Shown here in pieces: positions 34,468 to 44,271 of a stretch of DNA of 45,536 nt. Made by a program: the position numbers and the translations under genes. Each line of letters opens with the position of its first letter. The first letter of the stretch is position 1. Source of the DNA: Calditrichota bacterium (GTDB lineage: Bacteria > Electryoneota > AABM5-125-24 > Hatepunaeales > Hatepunaeaceae); NCBI GenBank assembly GCA_018644935.1, contig JABGPL010000029.1, forward strand, positions 1 to 45,536, read 5' to 3'. The notes beneath the pieces are model-generated. The model was not told the DNA's origin. It made no database searches and was given only the letters and a program-made list of their open reading frames with translations.

Positions 34468-35688
34468 ATGCGTTTTCATGTAAAAATAATACTGCTGTTT
34501 CTGTTGATTATTAATATCAACGCCCGGGCTGAATTAGCGTGGGAGTATGTTGCTCCGCTTCAAACAGCGCGATCGGCACATACTGCAGTCGAATACAGTG
34601 GATGCATATACGTTATAGGTGGAATCACGAGACAAGCAACCGTACTCAGTTCAATAGAAATTTATGATCCAGATTCCAATGAATGGACAAGTGGACCGGA
34701 TCTCCCAGTACCTCTTTACCATCATGCTGCTATTGTTGTCAATGACACTATTTATATCTTTGGGGGAACATCGAGGAATTTTCGACCTTCAAATTTGATG
34801 TTCAAGTACAAACCTGGTGATCAGATTATAACAGGTCAAGAAATGCCGATGACTCTAACAGGTATGTCAACCATTTATGGGAATGGTAAAATCCTCGTAA
34901 TGGGTGGAAAAGAAAACACCTTCGTGCGGGAGTCCAGAAACTCGGGATTTGAGTTTAGCATCAGAAGTCAACAGTGGTCTGAGAGCGAATACCGGATGAA
35001 CCACGGAAGATCAAATTTTTGCATGGTGAGAGGAGAATCTACTCTGCTGTTTGGTGGGATTGACCAGAGAATATTGGATTCTGTTGAGAAACTCCGGCGT
35101 GATGGCTGGGAACTAATATCAAGAATGCCCCAGCCACGCGGACATTTATCAGCGGTATCTCTTGGAAACAGAGTGATTATCGCAGGAGGATTGGGCCAAC
35201 ATCAACGATGGAGGTCAGTGTCGAGTGTCGAGTTGTTCATTGATGATGGAAGACAACCACATTGGGAGCGATTGCCCGACATGCTCGATCCACGAGCGGA
35301 CTTCACAATGACAGAACTCAATGGCTATATTTATGCAGTTGGTGGGGCAAGTGATATGAGGGGAGAGCGTGAACTTTTCAATGATTCCGTTGAGAGATTA
35401 AGCTCAGCGCTTTCCACACCCGAAAATAATCTGCCTGTTGCCCAAGAACTTACTTCAGCTTCGCCCAATCCGACGAATGGTCGAGTTAAATTCAGTTTTC
35501 CCGAAAATGCGACCTCTTTGCAAATTGTTGATATACACGGGCATTTGATAGAGCACAGAAGGTTACACAATCAAAGCACATTCTGGGTTTGGAATACTGA
35601 ACCGGTGCCTGCCGGACTGTATTTTTATGTCTTAGAATTCGATAAATACACACCAAAGGTGATCAACCGTATCACGGTTTTAAAATGA
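34468..35688 (+). CDS. Kelch-repeat protein with type IX sorting-like C-terminus
   Basis: This 406-residue exported protein has a signal peptide (ILLFLLIININARA). About five or six Kelch motifs follow, marked by G-G-x and Y-V-x-G-G patterns (IYVIGGITR, IYIFGGTSR, ILVMGGKEN, LLFGGIDQR, VIIAGGLGQ, IYAVGGASD), which form a beta-propeller. The C-terminal 80 residues have SASPNPTNGRVKFSFP and VPAGLYFYVLEF, the pattern of type A sorting domains recognised by the type IX secretion system. The stop overlaps the next start (ATGA), so the two genes are translationally coupled. A surface or secreted binding role is likely. Confidence 0.85.
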   Translation: MRFHVKIILLFLLIININARAELAWEYVAPLQTARSAHTAVEYSGCIYVIGGITRQATVLSSIEIYDPDSNEWTSGPDLPVPLYHHAAIVVNDTIYIFGGTSRNFRPSNLMFKYKPGDQIITGQEMPMTLTGMSTIYGNGKILVMGGKENTFVRESRNSGFEFSIRSQQWSESEYRMNHGRSNFCMVRGESTLLFGGIDQRILDSVEKLRRDGWELISRMPQPRGHLSAVSLGNRVIIAGGLGQHQRWRSVSSVELFIDDGRQPHWERLPDMLDPRADFTMTELNGYIYAVGGASDMRGERELFNDSVERLSSALSTPENNLPVAQELTSASPNPTNGRVKFSFPENATSLQIVDIHGHLIEHRRLHNQSTFWVWNTEPVPAGLYFYVLEFDKYTPKVINRITVLK

Positions 35689-36482
35689 AATCGGTTATTA
35701 CTTTTCTGCTGCTTACTCTACTTGCTTATCCCGCTGGGTGCGAACCTGTTGAAGATGCCTGGAACGCCTATCTGATAGGTGATTTTGACAAAGTTGAAAA
35801 GATTGTCAGTGCCGCCCTCAAAGTAATTGACCTGCCTGATTCAGATCGTGCTATGTTATATTTCACAATAGGTTGTAGCGATGCAATGCAGGGACGTGAA
35901 ATATCTGCCACTTCAGCATTTGAAAAAGCACTCGATCTTGATCCAGCATTACGGAAGAAATCTGTCGATTTGCCTCCACCAGTATGGGAACTTTTTTACC
36001 CTATTCAGGAACGGATCGTTTTAGAAAAGGCATCAGAAATGGGGGTTTCAGATCCTATTGTTTCGGATGAAGTTTTCAGGGAACCGGATACCGTTAAGGT
36101 TTATATACCAATCATCCGGGAACGGAAAACAATTCTGAAATCGTTTAGCTATCCGGGCTGGGGGCATTTGAGCGAAGGAAGGAAGTCCGGTCTGGTGTAT
36201 TGTAGTGTTGAGGCATTGTCGGTTATTGGTCTTTTTTGGTCGGGCATAAAAACGGTTGAGGAGCGAGACGACTATATGAAAGAGACTGACGTTAAACGAG
36301 TGCAATCCGAGTATGATGAGTATAACCTTTATTACAATTTGACCTGGGGATTTGGTCTAGCTGCCGCAGTGACATATATAGCCGCACAAATAGATTTTTT
36401 CTCAGAGATACCGCCTACCTCCCTAAGTATTGGAAACAACCCAACAGGGTATAAAATGCTAACACTTTCAATCAGGCTGTGA
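35685..36482 (+). CDS. TPR-containing envelope protein, DUF5683-like C-terminus
   Basis: This 265-residue protein has an N-terminal signal and an early Cys (AGC) that may be a lipobox. A TPR-like helical region follows (residues about 20-100, including AFEKALDLDPALRKK). The C-terminal part has PGWGHLSEGRKSGLVY and two hydrophobic helices, a pattern resembling DUF5683 membrane domains. It overlaps the Kelch gene by four bases (ATGA) and so works with it or the kinase. Function is unknown. Confidence 0.65.
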   Translation: MKSVITFLLLTLLAYPAGCEPVEDAWNAYLIGDFDKVEKIVSAALKVIDLPDSDRAMLYFTIGCSDAMQGREISATSAFEKALDLDPALRKKSVDLPPPVWELFYPIQERIVLEKASEMGVSDPIVSDEVFREPDTVKVYIPIIRERKTILKSFSYPGWGHLSEGRKSGLVYCSVEALSVIGLFWSGIKTVEERDDYMKETDVKRVQSEYDEYNLYYNLTWGFGLAAAVTYIAAQIDFFSEIPPTSLSIGNNPTGYKMLTLSIRL

Positions 36483-36749
36483 ATAGAATTAGCAGTATGT
36501 GTGAATTTTCTTCACAACATCACCAACATGAGCATTTTTAAAATCGATGGTTCCTGTGCAGTTTCACAAAACACTCCATATTTTTTATATCCCCAAAAAA
36601 TATTTTTTTACCATCGATAAACATTACCACAGTTCTTCTTCGACAGCAAACCGAGTTGCTTTTCTCTAAAAACCAACGTACTTTTTAAATACCGATTGGT
36701 CTGATAGGAAAAGCATTTTGTTTTTACACCGAAAATCCTAAGGTTTTTT
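36483..36749. other. Intergenic region before the zinc-ribbon gene
   Basis: This 267-base AT-rich gap contains no gene. A weak promoter-like pair, TTGCTT (36656-36661) and TACTTT (36679-36684) with 17-base spacing, lies about 65 bases before the next ATG. No convincing terminator was found. Confidence 0.35.
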
Positions 36750-36998
36750 ATGCCAATATATGAATTCGTCTGCGCGGGTTGCAGCGAGAAATTTGAAAAA
36801 CTCACCTCATTTGATTGGCGTTCGTCAGGGATTGAATGTCCGAACTGCAAATCGAAGGAGCTTGAACGGTTTGTATCACTGATTGGAGGTTTCGCAACAA
36901 AAAACTCAAACAATGGTTCCGAAACCAGTAAGATGAGTATGGCAAAATCAAATGCCGCATGCTCACATTGCTCAGGTAAAAGCTGTTCTACTTGCTAA
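36750..36998 (+). CDS. FmdB-family zinc-ribbon protein
   Basis: This 82-residue protein starts MPIYEFVCAGC, the typical FmdB entry. Cys8/Cys11 and Cys30/Cys33 (ECPNCK) form a zinc ribbon. The C-terminus has a second Cys-rich tail (CSHCSGKSCSTC), common in this family. The family is named as a putative formamidase regulator, but its real role is not known. It stands alone before the phosphoribosyltransferase gene. Confidence 0.88.
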   Translation: MPIYEFVCAGCSEKFEKLTSFDWRSSGIECPNCKSKELERFVSLIGGFATKNSNNGSETSKMSMAKSNAACSHCSGKSCSTC

Positions 36999-37119
36999 CG
37001 AAATTTTTCCACAAGATTTTAATAGTAAAAATTCTGCACAAAGCTCCTCAGTAGTGTAATTTTTAGTTGCTCAAAATCAAATTTTTGACGGACAGAACAC
37101 ACATAGGGTTTAGTCTCAT

Positions 37120-37647
37120 ATGAAACTTGGAAAGACGCTGATCTCAGAACATGAGATCCAACATCGAACTTCTCAGCTTGCACACCAGATAGTAAACGAT
37201 TTCAAAGACAAAGAGATACTAATAGTTGGCGTATTGAAAGGTGCATTCATGTTTACAGCGGATCTCGTTCGTCGAATTTCAAAACTTGATGCAAAGATAG
37301 AGATTGATTTTATCAGAGCACGAAGTTACGGTTCAGGGAAGGAATCGTCGGGTAATGTCAAGATAGATCTTGATGTTTCTGCGGATTTAAAAAACACCTG
37401 CGTTCTTCTTGTTGATGATATTGTGGATTCCGGGAACACCTTAAAGCAGGTTTGTGAGTATCTACATGGGAAAGGGGCTGCGAATGTAAGTACTTGTGTA
37501 CTTCTCGATAAACCTTCAAGAAGAACAACCGACTTTGTGCCAGACTATATTGGATTTGAGATTCCGGATTATTTTGTAGTTGGCTATGGATTGGATCACA
37601 ATGAGCGGGGAAGATGCCTTCCTTTCATTACTCATATTGTAGATTAA
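37120..37647 (+). CDS. hpt: Hypoxanthine phosphoribosyltransferase
   Basis: A purine salvage enzyme that converts hypoxanthine (and usually guanine) with PRPP to IMP or GMP. Length is 175 residues. The PRPP-binding motif VDDIVDSGNT is at 98-107. Other family segments are VGVLKGAFMFTADLVRR, DFIRARSYGSG and, near the C-terminus, DYFVVGYGLDHNERGR. The cytoplasmic role fits the pathway. It precedes the LolD gene by 48 bases and may be co-transcribed, with no functional link evident. Confidence 0.93.
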   Translation: MKLGKTLISEHEIQHRTSQLAHQIVNDFKDKEILIVGVLKGAFMFTADLVRRISKLDAKIEIDFIRARSYGSGKESSGNVKIDLDVSADLKNTCVLLVDDIVDSGNTLKQVCEYLHGKGAANVSTCVLLDKPSRRTTDFVPDYIGFEIPDYFVVGYGLDHNERGRCLPFITHIVD

Positions 37648-37695
37648 TCATGTGTAAGGTAATATTTACCGAAAAAATCATTTCCGATCATTGCA

Positions 37696-38370
37696 ATGAA
37701 TGACATAACTATCGAGGCATTTGCTCTTTATAAGAGTTATCAACTTGATGGTACTGACATTGAGGTGCTGAAAGGAGTTGATTTGACTGTGCACCGTGGG
37801 GAAAAAGTTGCCATTATTGGACCATCGGGAACTGGGAAATCGACTCTACTGCATCAGTTGGGATTGTTAGAATTACCAACGGTGGGTCAAGTTCTATTTA
37901 AAGGCATAGAAACAACGACTTTAATTGAAAAGAAACGTGCACAACTTCGTCTGTCGGAGATTGGATTTGTGTTTCAATTTCATCATTTACTTCCGGAGTT
38001 TGACGCAGTAGAAAACGTTATGCTTCCAGGGTTAATAATTGGAATGAGTCGTGATAAATGTATAGAGAAAGCGCAATCTCTGTTAAGCCAGGTACAACTT
38101 CAAAACCGTTTTAAACACAAACCTGGTGAACTATCCGGAGGCGAACAACAGAGAGTTGCTCTTGCAAGAGCATTGATGAATAATCCAACATTAATCCTTG
38201 CTGATGAACCTACAGGTAACCTCGATAAGAATGCATCGTCGATGCTGAGAGACTTGTTGTGGGATATTTGTAGAGACCGCGGGACATCGTTGGTCATTGT
38301 AACTCATAATGAAACATTAGTGAGTGAGGCCGATTTGATTCTGCAGATGAATGACGGTGTTTTCGTGTAG
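37696..38370 (+). CDS. lolD: LolD-like ABC transporter ATP-binding protein
   Basis: This 224-residue ABC ATPase has Walker [10 protein letters not shown] (residues 42-50), Q-loop [12 protein letters not shown], signature LSGGEQQR (near 145) and Walker [13 protein letters not shown]. The Q-loop string and length place it in the LolD/MacB subgroup. LolD drives extraction of lipoproteins from the inner membrane in Gram-negative cells, fitting the several lipoproteins here. Its usual partners LolC/LolE are not adjacent, so another LolD-like exporter is possible. Confidence 0.82.
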   Translation: MNDITIEAFALYKSYQLDGTDIEVLKGVDLTVHRGEKVAIIGPSGTGKSTLLHQLGLLELPTVGQVLFKGIETTTLIEKKRAQLRLSEIGFVFQFHHLLPEFDAVENVMLPGLIIGMSRDKCIEKAQSLLSQVQLQNRFKHKPGELSGGEQQRVALARALMNNPTLILADEPTGNLDKNASSMLRDLLWDICRDRGTSLVIVTHNETLVSEADLILQMNDGVFV

Positions 38371-38545
38371 TAACAAGCCGGGATAATAAGCCCTTACAGG
38401 GGACATACAAAAAAATAATTTTTTGATCTGGGAACTCAGGATTTGCTACATAACACCGGGTCCAATGGTGGTTTTTCGATCAAAATAAATATAGTTGTTG
38501 AGTGTTTGAGGTGCAATTGATTATCTTTAGCAACCCCAGAATAAC

Positions 38546-38574
38546 TTGAAACCTCAATTTAATTTTTGTATATT
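38546..38574 (+). promoter_or_regulatory. Sigma70-type promoter for clpC
   Basis: TTGAAA (38546-38551) is followed after 17 bases by TATATT (38569-38574), about 32 bases before the clpC start. Both boxes match the consensus at 5 of 6 positions or better. No CIRCE or CtsR-like operator was recognised in the gap 38371-38605. Confidence 0.65.
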
Positions 38575-38605
38575 TTACTGGGATAAATAGATATGAGGAC
38601 TGAAC

Positions 38606-41098
38606 ATGACCAATAAATTCTCATTTAGAGTGCAACAAGTTATGCAATTTTCTCGCGAAGAGGCAATGCGGCTGGGGCACGATGAAATCGGTACAGAACA
38701 TATGCTGCTTGCCATCCTTCGACTTGGCGAAGGAATGGCAATACGATTACTCATCAATTTGAGATGTAATACAGATGAGTTGCGAGAATCTTTAGAGGAA
38801 GCTGCGGGGCAGGGAGCAGCAATTTTAAAGATTGGCAATATTCCCTTTTCAAAGAGGGGAGATCGGGCTCGAAGACTCTCATATATTGAAGCAAAGAATT
38901 ACTCGAGCGAGATTATTGGCACCGAACACCTCTTACTGGCAATCGCAAAAGTTCAGGAAGGACTTGCTTCCCAGATTTTGGTTGGTTTTAATGTCAACTA
39001 TGAAAACATTAAGAGCGTGCTTGAAAAGATAATACAGGACGGTAATAACCAGACCATCCCCGAAATAAATATAAAAGAAAAGAGTAAAACCCCAGTTCTC
39101 GATCATTACAGCCGCGATCTAACTCAATTAGCCAGAAGCAAAGCACTCGATCCTATTATAGGTCGTGACAAGGAAATCGAACGAGTTGCTCAGATACTCT
39201 CACGCCGCAAGAAAAACAATCCAGTTTTGATCGGAGATCCCGGAGTCGGAAAGACTGCTATCGTTGAGGGATTGGCGCTCCGCATAATAGAACAGCGCGT
39301 ATCCCCGATTCTCCATAATAAACGCGTGGTAATGTTAGATCTTGGAGCTATTGTAGCTGGCACGAAATATCGAGGTCAGTTCGAGGAGAGGATCAAGTCA
39401 ATAATATCTGAGCTTGAGAAGAATCGGGATGTGATTATATTCCTCGATGAGCTTCATAACATCGTTGGTGCCGGATCTGCCTCGGGATCAATGGATGCAT
39501 CCAATATGTTCAAACCTGGATTGGCACGCGGAGAACTGCAATGTATCGGTGCAACAACCCTAAATGAATACAGACAGTATATTGAGAAAGACGGTGCTTT
39601 AGAGCGTCGTTTCCAAAAAATCATGGTTGAACCTCCCTCCGTTAAAGAAACTATTGCTATTCTAAATGGACTTAAAGAGAGCTATGAAGAACATCATTGT
39701 GTTCGATATTCAAAAGATGCTATTCTGGCTGCAGTCAAATTATCAGAACGTTATATAACGGACAGATTTTTACCTGATAAAGCTCTTGATGTATTAGACG
39801 AAACTGGATCGCGAGCAAGGCTGAATAATGTCACCGTTCCGGAGACAATTGTCGGTCTGGAGCGAGAATCCGAACGAATGCGAAAGTTGAAGGAAGATCT
39901 TGTCCGTGCGCAGGAATATGAAAAAGCAGCTCAAATTCGCGACTTGAAACGCAAACTCGATGAGACTCTAAAAGTCGAACGAAAAGAATGGGAAAAGGCA
40001 ACAAGAGCCAAGCCGGTTGAGATTACAGCCAATCAAGTTGCTGAAGTCGTCTCTATGATGACTGGAATTCCCGTGACTAAGGTAGTTGTATCAGAATCTG
40101 AAAGACTACTGAATATTGAGCGTGAGCTCGGAACGAACATTATAGGGCAGAAGAAAGCACTATCCTCGATTGCACGAGCGATCAGAAGGAATCGAACCGG
40201 TTTACACCGAAGAAACAGACCTATCGGATCATTCATCTTTTTAGGACCATCTGGAGTTGGTAAGACCGAAACAGCTCATGCTCTTTCAAGTTTCCTTTTT
40301 GAAGACTCCAAGGCTCTGATTCGGGTAGATATGTCCGAATATATGGAAAAGTTTAATGTTTCTAGACTTATTGGTGCCCCTCCTGGATATGTAGGTTACG
40401 ACGAAGGTGGACAGCTATCCGAAAGAGTGAGACGTAAACCATATTCGATTGTACTTCTTGACGAGGTAGAGAAAGCTCATCCTGACGTATTTAATATTCT
40501 TCTGCAAGTTCTCGATGAAGGAACATTGACCGATGGATCTGGGAGAATTGTCGATTTCAGAAACACCATTCTGATTATGACATCAAACGCGGGAACGCGC
40601 GAGGGAACTAAATCCCACGGATTTGGATTCACCGATAATGATGATCAGGAAGATGCTGACTTCAAGCAGATGTCTGCAAAGATGACAGAAATCATGAAAG
40701 GACTTTTTAGACCCGAGTTTTTAAACCGCGTTGATGATATCGTCGTTTTCAGACAACTGACGCGTGACAACATTCATATGATTCTTGATTTATATCTGAA
40801 TGAAGTACGCGATCGGTTAATGGAACTTGAAGTAAAGCTCAACATTTCACAAGATGTAAAGGATCATTTAGTCAATGCTGGATTCAGCAAGGAAACAGGA
40901 GCAAGATTGATCCAGCGAACTGTTGAAAGACAAATTGAGGATCCGCTTTCTGACGAGATGTTGCGTGGGAACCTTGAGCCAGGAGTGTCTATGGACGCAG
41001 AACTACAGGATGGAAAGGTAGTTTTCAGTTTAACTGAGGCAAAACCACCTGTTCCAGCTGAGAGCTCAGGAAAGAAAAAGGTTGCAAAAAGCGACTAA
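38606..41098 (+). CDS. clpC: ClpC AAA+ unfoldase of the Clp protease
   Basis: This ATP-dependent unfoldase feeds proteins to ClpP. The 830-residue length fits ClpC. The N domain (residues 1-145) has the doubled repeats [10 protein letters not shown] and [13 protein letters not shown] domain 1 has Walker A GDPGVGKT (210-217) and [14 protein letters not shown]-like middle segment ([15 protein letters not shown], near 435) marks ClpC rather than ClpB. AAA domain 2 has [10 protein letters not shown] (near 548) and [21 protein letters not shown]. The C-terminal D2 small domain follows. It has its own promoter and a large hairpin afterwards. ClpP is not in the window. Confidence 0.95.
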   Translation: MTNKFSFRVQQVMQFSREEAMRLGHDEIGTEHMLLAILRLGEGMAIRLLINLRCNTDELRESLEEAAGQGAAILKIGNIPFSKRGDRARRLSYIEAKNYSSEIIGTEHLLLAIAKVQEGLASQILVGFNVNYENIKSVLEKIIQDGNNQTIPEINIKEKSKTPVLDHYSRDLTQLARSKALDPIIGRDKEIERVAQILSRRKKNNPVLIGDPGVGKTAIVEGLALRIIEQRVSPILHNKRVVMLDLGAIVAGTKYRGQFEERIKSIISELEKNRDVIIFLDELHNIVGAGSASGSMDASNMFKPGLARGELQCIGATTLNEYRQYIEKDGALERRFQKIMVEPPSVKETIAILNGLKESYEEHHCVRYSKDAILAAVKLSERYITDRFLPDKALDVLDETGSRARLNNVTVPETIVGLERESERMRKLKEDLVRAQEYEKAAQIRDLKRKLDETLKVERKEWEKATRAKPVEITANQVAEVVSMMTGIPVTKVVVSESERLLNIERELGTNIIGQKKALSSIARAIRRNRTGLHRRNRPIGSFIFLGPSGVGKTETAHALSSFLFEDSKALIRVDMSEYMEKFNVSRLIGAPPGYVGYDEGGQLSERVRRKPYSIVLLDEVEKAHPDVFNILLQVLDEGTLTDGSGRIVDFRNTILIMTSNAGTREGTKSHGFGFTDNDDQEDADFKQMSAKMTEIMKGLFRPEFLNRVDDIVVFRQLTRDNIHMILDLYLNEVRDRLMELEVKLNISQDVKDHLVNAGFSKETGARLIQRTVERQIEDPLSDEMLRGNLEPGVSMDAELQDGKVVFSLTEAKPPVPAESSGKKKVAKSD

Positions 41099-41491
41099 CA
41101 AGATTTAGCATTCTGATAAATCAGGTGCGCTACATTGGCAATCCGAAATGAAAAATCGCAAATAAGTACAAAATATGTGGTTTTCATTTCGGATTGTTTA
41201 TTTTTGCCGATTCGGAAGTAGAAGAGAGTCTCGAATAATATTTGAATAAATATGCACTCTTTGGGAAATTTTTCCCAAAATATTTTTCAAATCCAGATAC
41301 TAATGTCGAGAATTATTGTAAGTCTATCAATTATAGTGTTAATTATAATTCTATGCCTCAGAATAGAATCGAAATCCGGCGTGATTTGTAAAAAAATCGC
41401 GCAATTTGGATGTGCGATAATATTCGACCAGTTAGTAGAGTAGTGTCACTCAGGCATATACAGTCTTTTACGTTTACAAAGAGGTTTACAT
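41099..41491. other. Intergenic region after clpC
   Basis: This 393-base AT-rich gap contains the clpC hairpin, listed separately, and a small inverted repeat TTTGGGAAA/TTTCCCAAA near 41259-41278 followed by a T-rich stretch. A 63-codon open frame (41252-41443) with one hydrophobic segment is present, but no ribosome binding site or family supports it. GAGGT before 41492 serves the next gene. Confidence 0.5.
41139..41196 (+). terminator. 16-bp hairpin downstream of clpC
   Basis: A perfect 16-bp stem (41139-41154 with 41181-41196) encloses a 26-base loop and is followed by TTTATTTTTGCC. The first arm starts about 40 bases after the stop. It probably ends clpC transcription, although the loop is large for an intrinsic terminator. 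Confidence 0.65.
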
Positions 41492-41899
41492 ATGCCGATT
41501 ATGATTAAAGGTCGTGCAGTCAACCAGGAATTTATTCGCAAGATCAAAGAGATCAGCGGAGAGGATATCTACAAATGTATGCAGTGTGGAACCTGTGCTG
41601 CTGCCTGCCCCATGCGGGACATGATGGAAATCAGTCCTACCCGTGCAATTCATCTGATTCATTTCGGTTTGATGAACCAGGTTAAGGCCTCAAACACTGT
41701 TTGGCTTTGTGCATCTTGCCATACGTGTGAGTCACGTTGTCCACGTGGTCTGGATTTGCCAAAGGTAATGGAAGCAATCCGCCTTCTTACACTCAGGGAA
41801 AACGAGGATTATGTTGTCCCGTTTGAGATCAAAAAAGAAGAAATCCGGGATTTACCCCCAATTGCGATGGTCGCTGCTTTTAGAAAGCATACGGCTTGA
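41492..41899 (+). CDS. HdrC-like 4Fe-4S subunit
   Basis: This 135-residue iron-sulfur protein resembles heterodisulfide reductase subunit C. It carries two CxxCxxCxxxCP clusters, Cys29/32/35/39 and Cys73/76/79/83. These bind two 4Fe-4S centres that pass electrons to HdrB. It starts at ATG with GAGGT upstream, and the next gene is HdrB-like, 37 bases later. The cluster probably belongs to an anaerobic electron-transfer complex, perhaps with the flavoprotein at the window end. Its ending codon TGA is genuine. No HdrA-type flavin subunit is seen in the window. Confidence 0.9.
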   Translation: MPIMIKGRAVNQEFIRKIKEISGEDIYKCMQCGTCAAACPMRDMMEISPTRAIHLIHFGLMNQVKASNTVWLCASCHTCESRCPRGLDLPKVMEAIRLLTLRENEDYVVPFEIKKEEIRDLPPIAMVAAFRKHTA

Positions 41900-41936
41900 T
41901 TCAAGTTTTCAACAATTCAATTTTTAGAAATAAATC

Positions 41937-42830
41937 ATGAAAATCGGATACTATCCAGGCTGTACGCTTAAAAATAAAGCCAAGAATCTCGAAGAATCTG
42001 CGATCCACGCAATGGAATCTCTCGGGTACGAAATGGTTGAGCTCGAAAAATGGAACTGCTGTGGTGCTGTTTATTCACTGGCAGACGATGATCTCATTCA
42101 CCTGCTCGCACCTGTTCGAGACCTGATTCGGGCGAAGGATCAGGGCTTTGATAAAGTTGTAACCATTTGTAGCATGTGCTATAACACATTAGCTCGCGCC
42201 AATTTGGTAATGCGTGACGATGAAGAAAAACGGAAGACTATCAATACCTTCCTCGAGGAAGAGAGTGATTACGTAGGCGATGTTGAAGTTGTACATCTCC
42301 TTGGTTTCCTGAGAGATGAGGTTGGGTTTGATAAATTAGCCGGTGCAGTCAAAAATCCATTAACCGGTATTAAACTTGCTCCTTACTACGGTTGCACCCT
42401 AACTCGCCCGGCAGTCGTTTCTATTGATGACAATGCATCATATCCTGAAGTTTTCAAAGATTTCATCACGGCATTGGGTGCCGAGTCGGTTGAATATAGT
42501 GCATCAACGGAATGCTGTGGTACATATCAGATAATTGCAAATCCTGAAGCCGCAAAAACAGCTGCCCAAAAGATCATAGGATCTGCCGGAGATAGAGGTG
42601 CTGATGCGATGATCTTGAGTTGCCCTCTGTGTGAGTACAACCTCGGGCGTAAACAGGAAGATATGATTGCCGAGGAAGAGAACATCGGTTCTCTGCCTGT
42701 TCTCTATTTTACGCAACTGCTCGCCTTAGCGCTCGGGTTGCCGGAAGATGTATGCAAGTTTGAGTACAATCCGAAAGGTACCCATGCATGGTTGGTAGAG
42801 AAAGGCTTACTTAATGCAGTCCCTGCTTAA
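41937..42830 (+). CDS. HdrB-like CCG-domain subunit
   Basis: This 297-residue protein has two CCG (cysteine-rich) domains. The first has Cys9, Cys41-Cys42 and CxxC at 78/81. The second has YYGCTLTRP, STECCGTYQ and SCPLCEYN. The motif C-x(31-39)-CC-x(35-36)-CxxC binds the unusual 4Fe-4S centres that reduce disulfides in HdrB. The substrate may be a disulfide or another thiol electron carrier. It works with the upstream HdrC-like protein. Related CCG proteins also occur in TfrB and other reductases, so the exact partner is open. Confidence 0.92.
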   Translation: MKIGYYPGCTLKNKAKNLEESAIHAMESLGYEMVELEKWNCCGAVYSLADDDLIHLLAPVRDLIRAKDQGFDKVVTICSMCYNTLARANLVMRDDEEKRKTINTFLEEESDYVGDVEVVHLLGFLRDEVGFDKLAGAVKNPLTGIKLAPYYGCTLTRPAVVSIDDNASYPEVFKDFITALGAESVEYSASTECCGTYQIIANPEAAKTAAQKIIGSAGDRGADAMILSCPLCEYNLGRKQEDMIAEEENIGSLPVLYFTQLLALALGLPEDVCKFEYNPKGTHAWLVEKGLLNAVPA

Positions 42831-42849
42831 CTAAAGGCTGATAATCCCC

Positions 42850-43545
42850 ATGAAAACACCCAAAGCCGTACTATTCGATTTTTGGAACACCTTGATGCGA
42901 ACAGGAACGGATCGCAACAAGGGTATCAGGGGATTGTTGGAGATTGCAGAAAATCCGCGAGAGGTAACTGTTGATCAGATTCGAGAGGTGGCTGACGAAC
43001 TGATTTTAGTTACGAAGCCTATCAGAGCTGTCCTCATGGAGTTCACGCAACGGCAGTTTGACCGGAACCTTTTTGATCGGACGGGTTTGATCGTTGATTT
43101 GACAGACGAAGAGCTTGATCGCAGTTTTATTAAGAACGTGCTAACTCCAGAAATTGAGCCCGGAGCTGTCAAAACATTCAAAGCACTGCACGATTCTGGT
43201 TTTAAAGTTGGGGTTGTGAGTAACTCTGTTCTCTGTGGTGATGCAATTTCGTCGATTATGGCAAAGTATGATATGCTGAAGTATGCTGACTTTGTAATGA
43301 CAAGTGCGGATTATGGTTTCCGCAAACCTCATCCGCAGATATTTAAGACTGCGATTGCGAAAGCTGGACATAATCCTGACGAAATCTGGTTTGTTGGTGA
43401 CTGGATTAGACATGACATAGTTGGAGCTCAGGGTGCCGGAATGACGGGTGTCTGGTATAACCCGAACGAAGCTCCAGCAGAAGATATTGTTCCTGATATT
43501 GAGATTAAGAGTTTATTGGAAATTCCGGAACGGCTTCATGTTTGA
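42850..43545 (+). CDS. HAD-superfamily protein, copy 1
   Basis: This 231-residue HAD-like hydrolase belongs to the YjjG/phosphoglycolate-phosphatase-like class. Motif I is FDFWNTL: Asp10 is kept, but the usual Asp at +2 is Trp12. Motif II is VVSNS, motif III is the lysine in GFRKPHPQIF and motif IV is VGDWIRHD. The cap region is helical. Because the +2 Asp normally acts as acid/base, phosphatase activity may be reduced or altered. It directly follows the HdrB-like gene and is followed by a related copy. No substrate can be assigned. Confidence 0.85.
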   Translation: MKTPKAVLFDFWNTLMRTGTDRNKGIRGLLEIAENPREVTVDQIREVADELILVTKPIRAVLMEFTQRQFDRNLFDRTGLIVDLTDEELDRSFIKNVLTPEIEPGAVKTFKALHDSGFKVGVVSNSVLCGDAISSIMAKYDMLKYADFVMTSADYGFRKPHPQIFKTAIAKAGHNPDEIWFVGDWIRHDIVGAQGAGMTGVWYNPNEAPAEDIVPDIEIKSLLEIPERLHV

Positions 43546-43560
43546 TCGGAAGATAGAAGA

Positions 43561-43587
43561 GTGTCGTCAGATGTCCTCACCTGACAC
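43561..43587 (-). repeat. Dispersed repeat, copy A (inverted)
   Basis: This 27-base element is the reverse-complement partner of a 27-base element at 44471-44497. The two match at about 22 of 27 positions (GTGTCAGGTG core). Each has partial internal dyad symmetry, and copy A lies 15 bases before the second HAD gene. Confidence 0.72.
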
Positions 43588-43602
43588 CAATCGATTTTGG
43601 CG

Positions 43603-44271
43603 ATGATGATTAAGCCCAAATGCATCCTGTTTGATTTCGGTGAGACGATTATGCTCGCCGGATTCGACCGGCGACGCTGGGTTGACAAATGGTTGGAGCT
43701 CGCGGATAATCCCCGCAATGTGACATTTCAGATGGTCTGGGATGCTGCCGATGAGCTAATTGACAACAATCCCGCAAGAATGACAGTGCATTCCGAGTTC
43801 CGACGTACACAATTTGATTTGAATCTATGCGAACGGTTGGGTGTCAGCTTTAACATCACCTCTGTCGAACTTGATATTGAGCTTGCGAAAGTGTCATACA
43901 GAAAGGGTCTTCAGCCGCATACCGTTGAAATGCTGGAAAAACTCAAAGAGAGCGGAATTGAGATCGGTATGGTGAGCAACTGTGTTCTGAGTGGCAAATC
44001 ACTGGAAGATGTCCTCGAACGCAATGGGATTCGGGAGTATTTCAATTTCGTAATTGCAAGCTCAGATTATGGATTCAGAAAACCTAATCCACAGATTTTC
44101 AAAACAGCACTTGCGAAATCCGGAACGAGTGCTGAAGAGACATGGTATGTTGGAGATAAGCTTGAATTTGATATTGCCGGAGCTACAGGGGTGGGTGTGA
44201 CGGCGGTGTGGTACAATGCGCGAGAAGAAGTAGCGGACAAGATGAAGCCAGACATTGAAGTAAAGGATTAG
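43603..44271 (+). CDS. HAD-superfamily protein, copy 2
   Basis: This 222-residue paralog of the preceding HAD protein shows strong similarity along the length: motif I FDFGETI with Asp11 but Gly13 at +2, VSNCVLSG, DYGFRKPNPQIFKTAL and VGDKLEFD. The start is chosen at ATG 43603; TTG at 43597 and ATG at 43606 are also in frame, and none has a good Shine-Dalgarno. It appears to be a tandem duplicate. The gene is bracketed by an inverted pair of repeats (43561-43587 and 44471-44497), suggesting rearrangement or insertion of a repeat-flanked unit. Function is unknown. Confidence 0.83.
   Translation: MMIKPKCILFDFGETIMLAGFDRRRWVDKWLELADNPRNVTFQMVWDAADELIDNNPARMTVHSEFRRTQFDLNLCERLGVSFNITSVELDIELAKVSYRKGLQPHTVEMLEKLKESGIEIGMVSNCVLSGKSLEDVLERNGIREYFNFVIASSDYGFRKPNPQIFKTALAKSGTSAEETWYVGDKLEFDIAGATGVGVTAVWYNAREEVADKMKPDIEVKD

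Noticed and set aside
41252..41443. Possible small membrane protein of 63 residues
   Set aside because: No ribosome binding site, no recognised family, and it lies over an inverted repeat in an AT-rich gap. An internal ATG at 41303 would give 46 residues, also unsupported.
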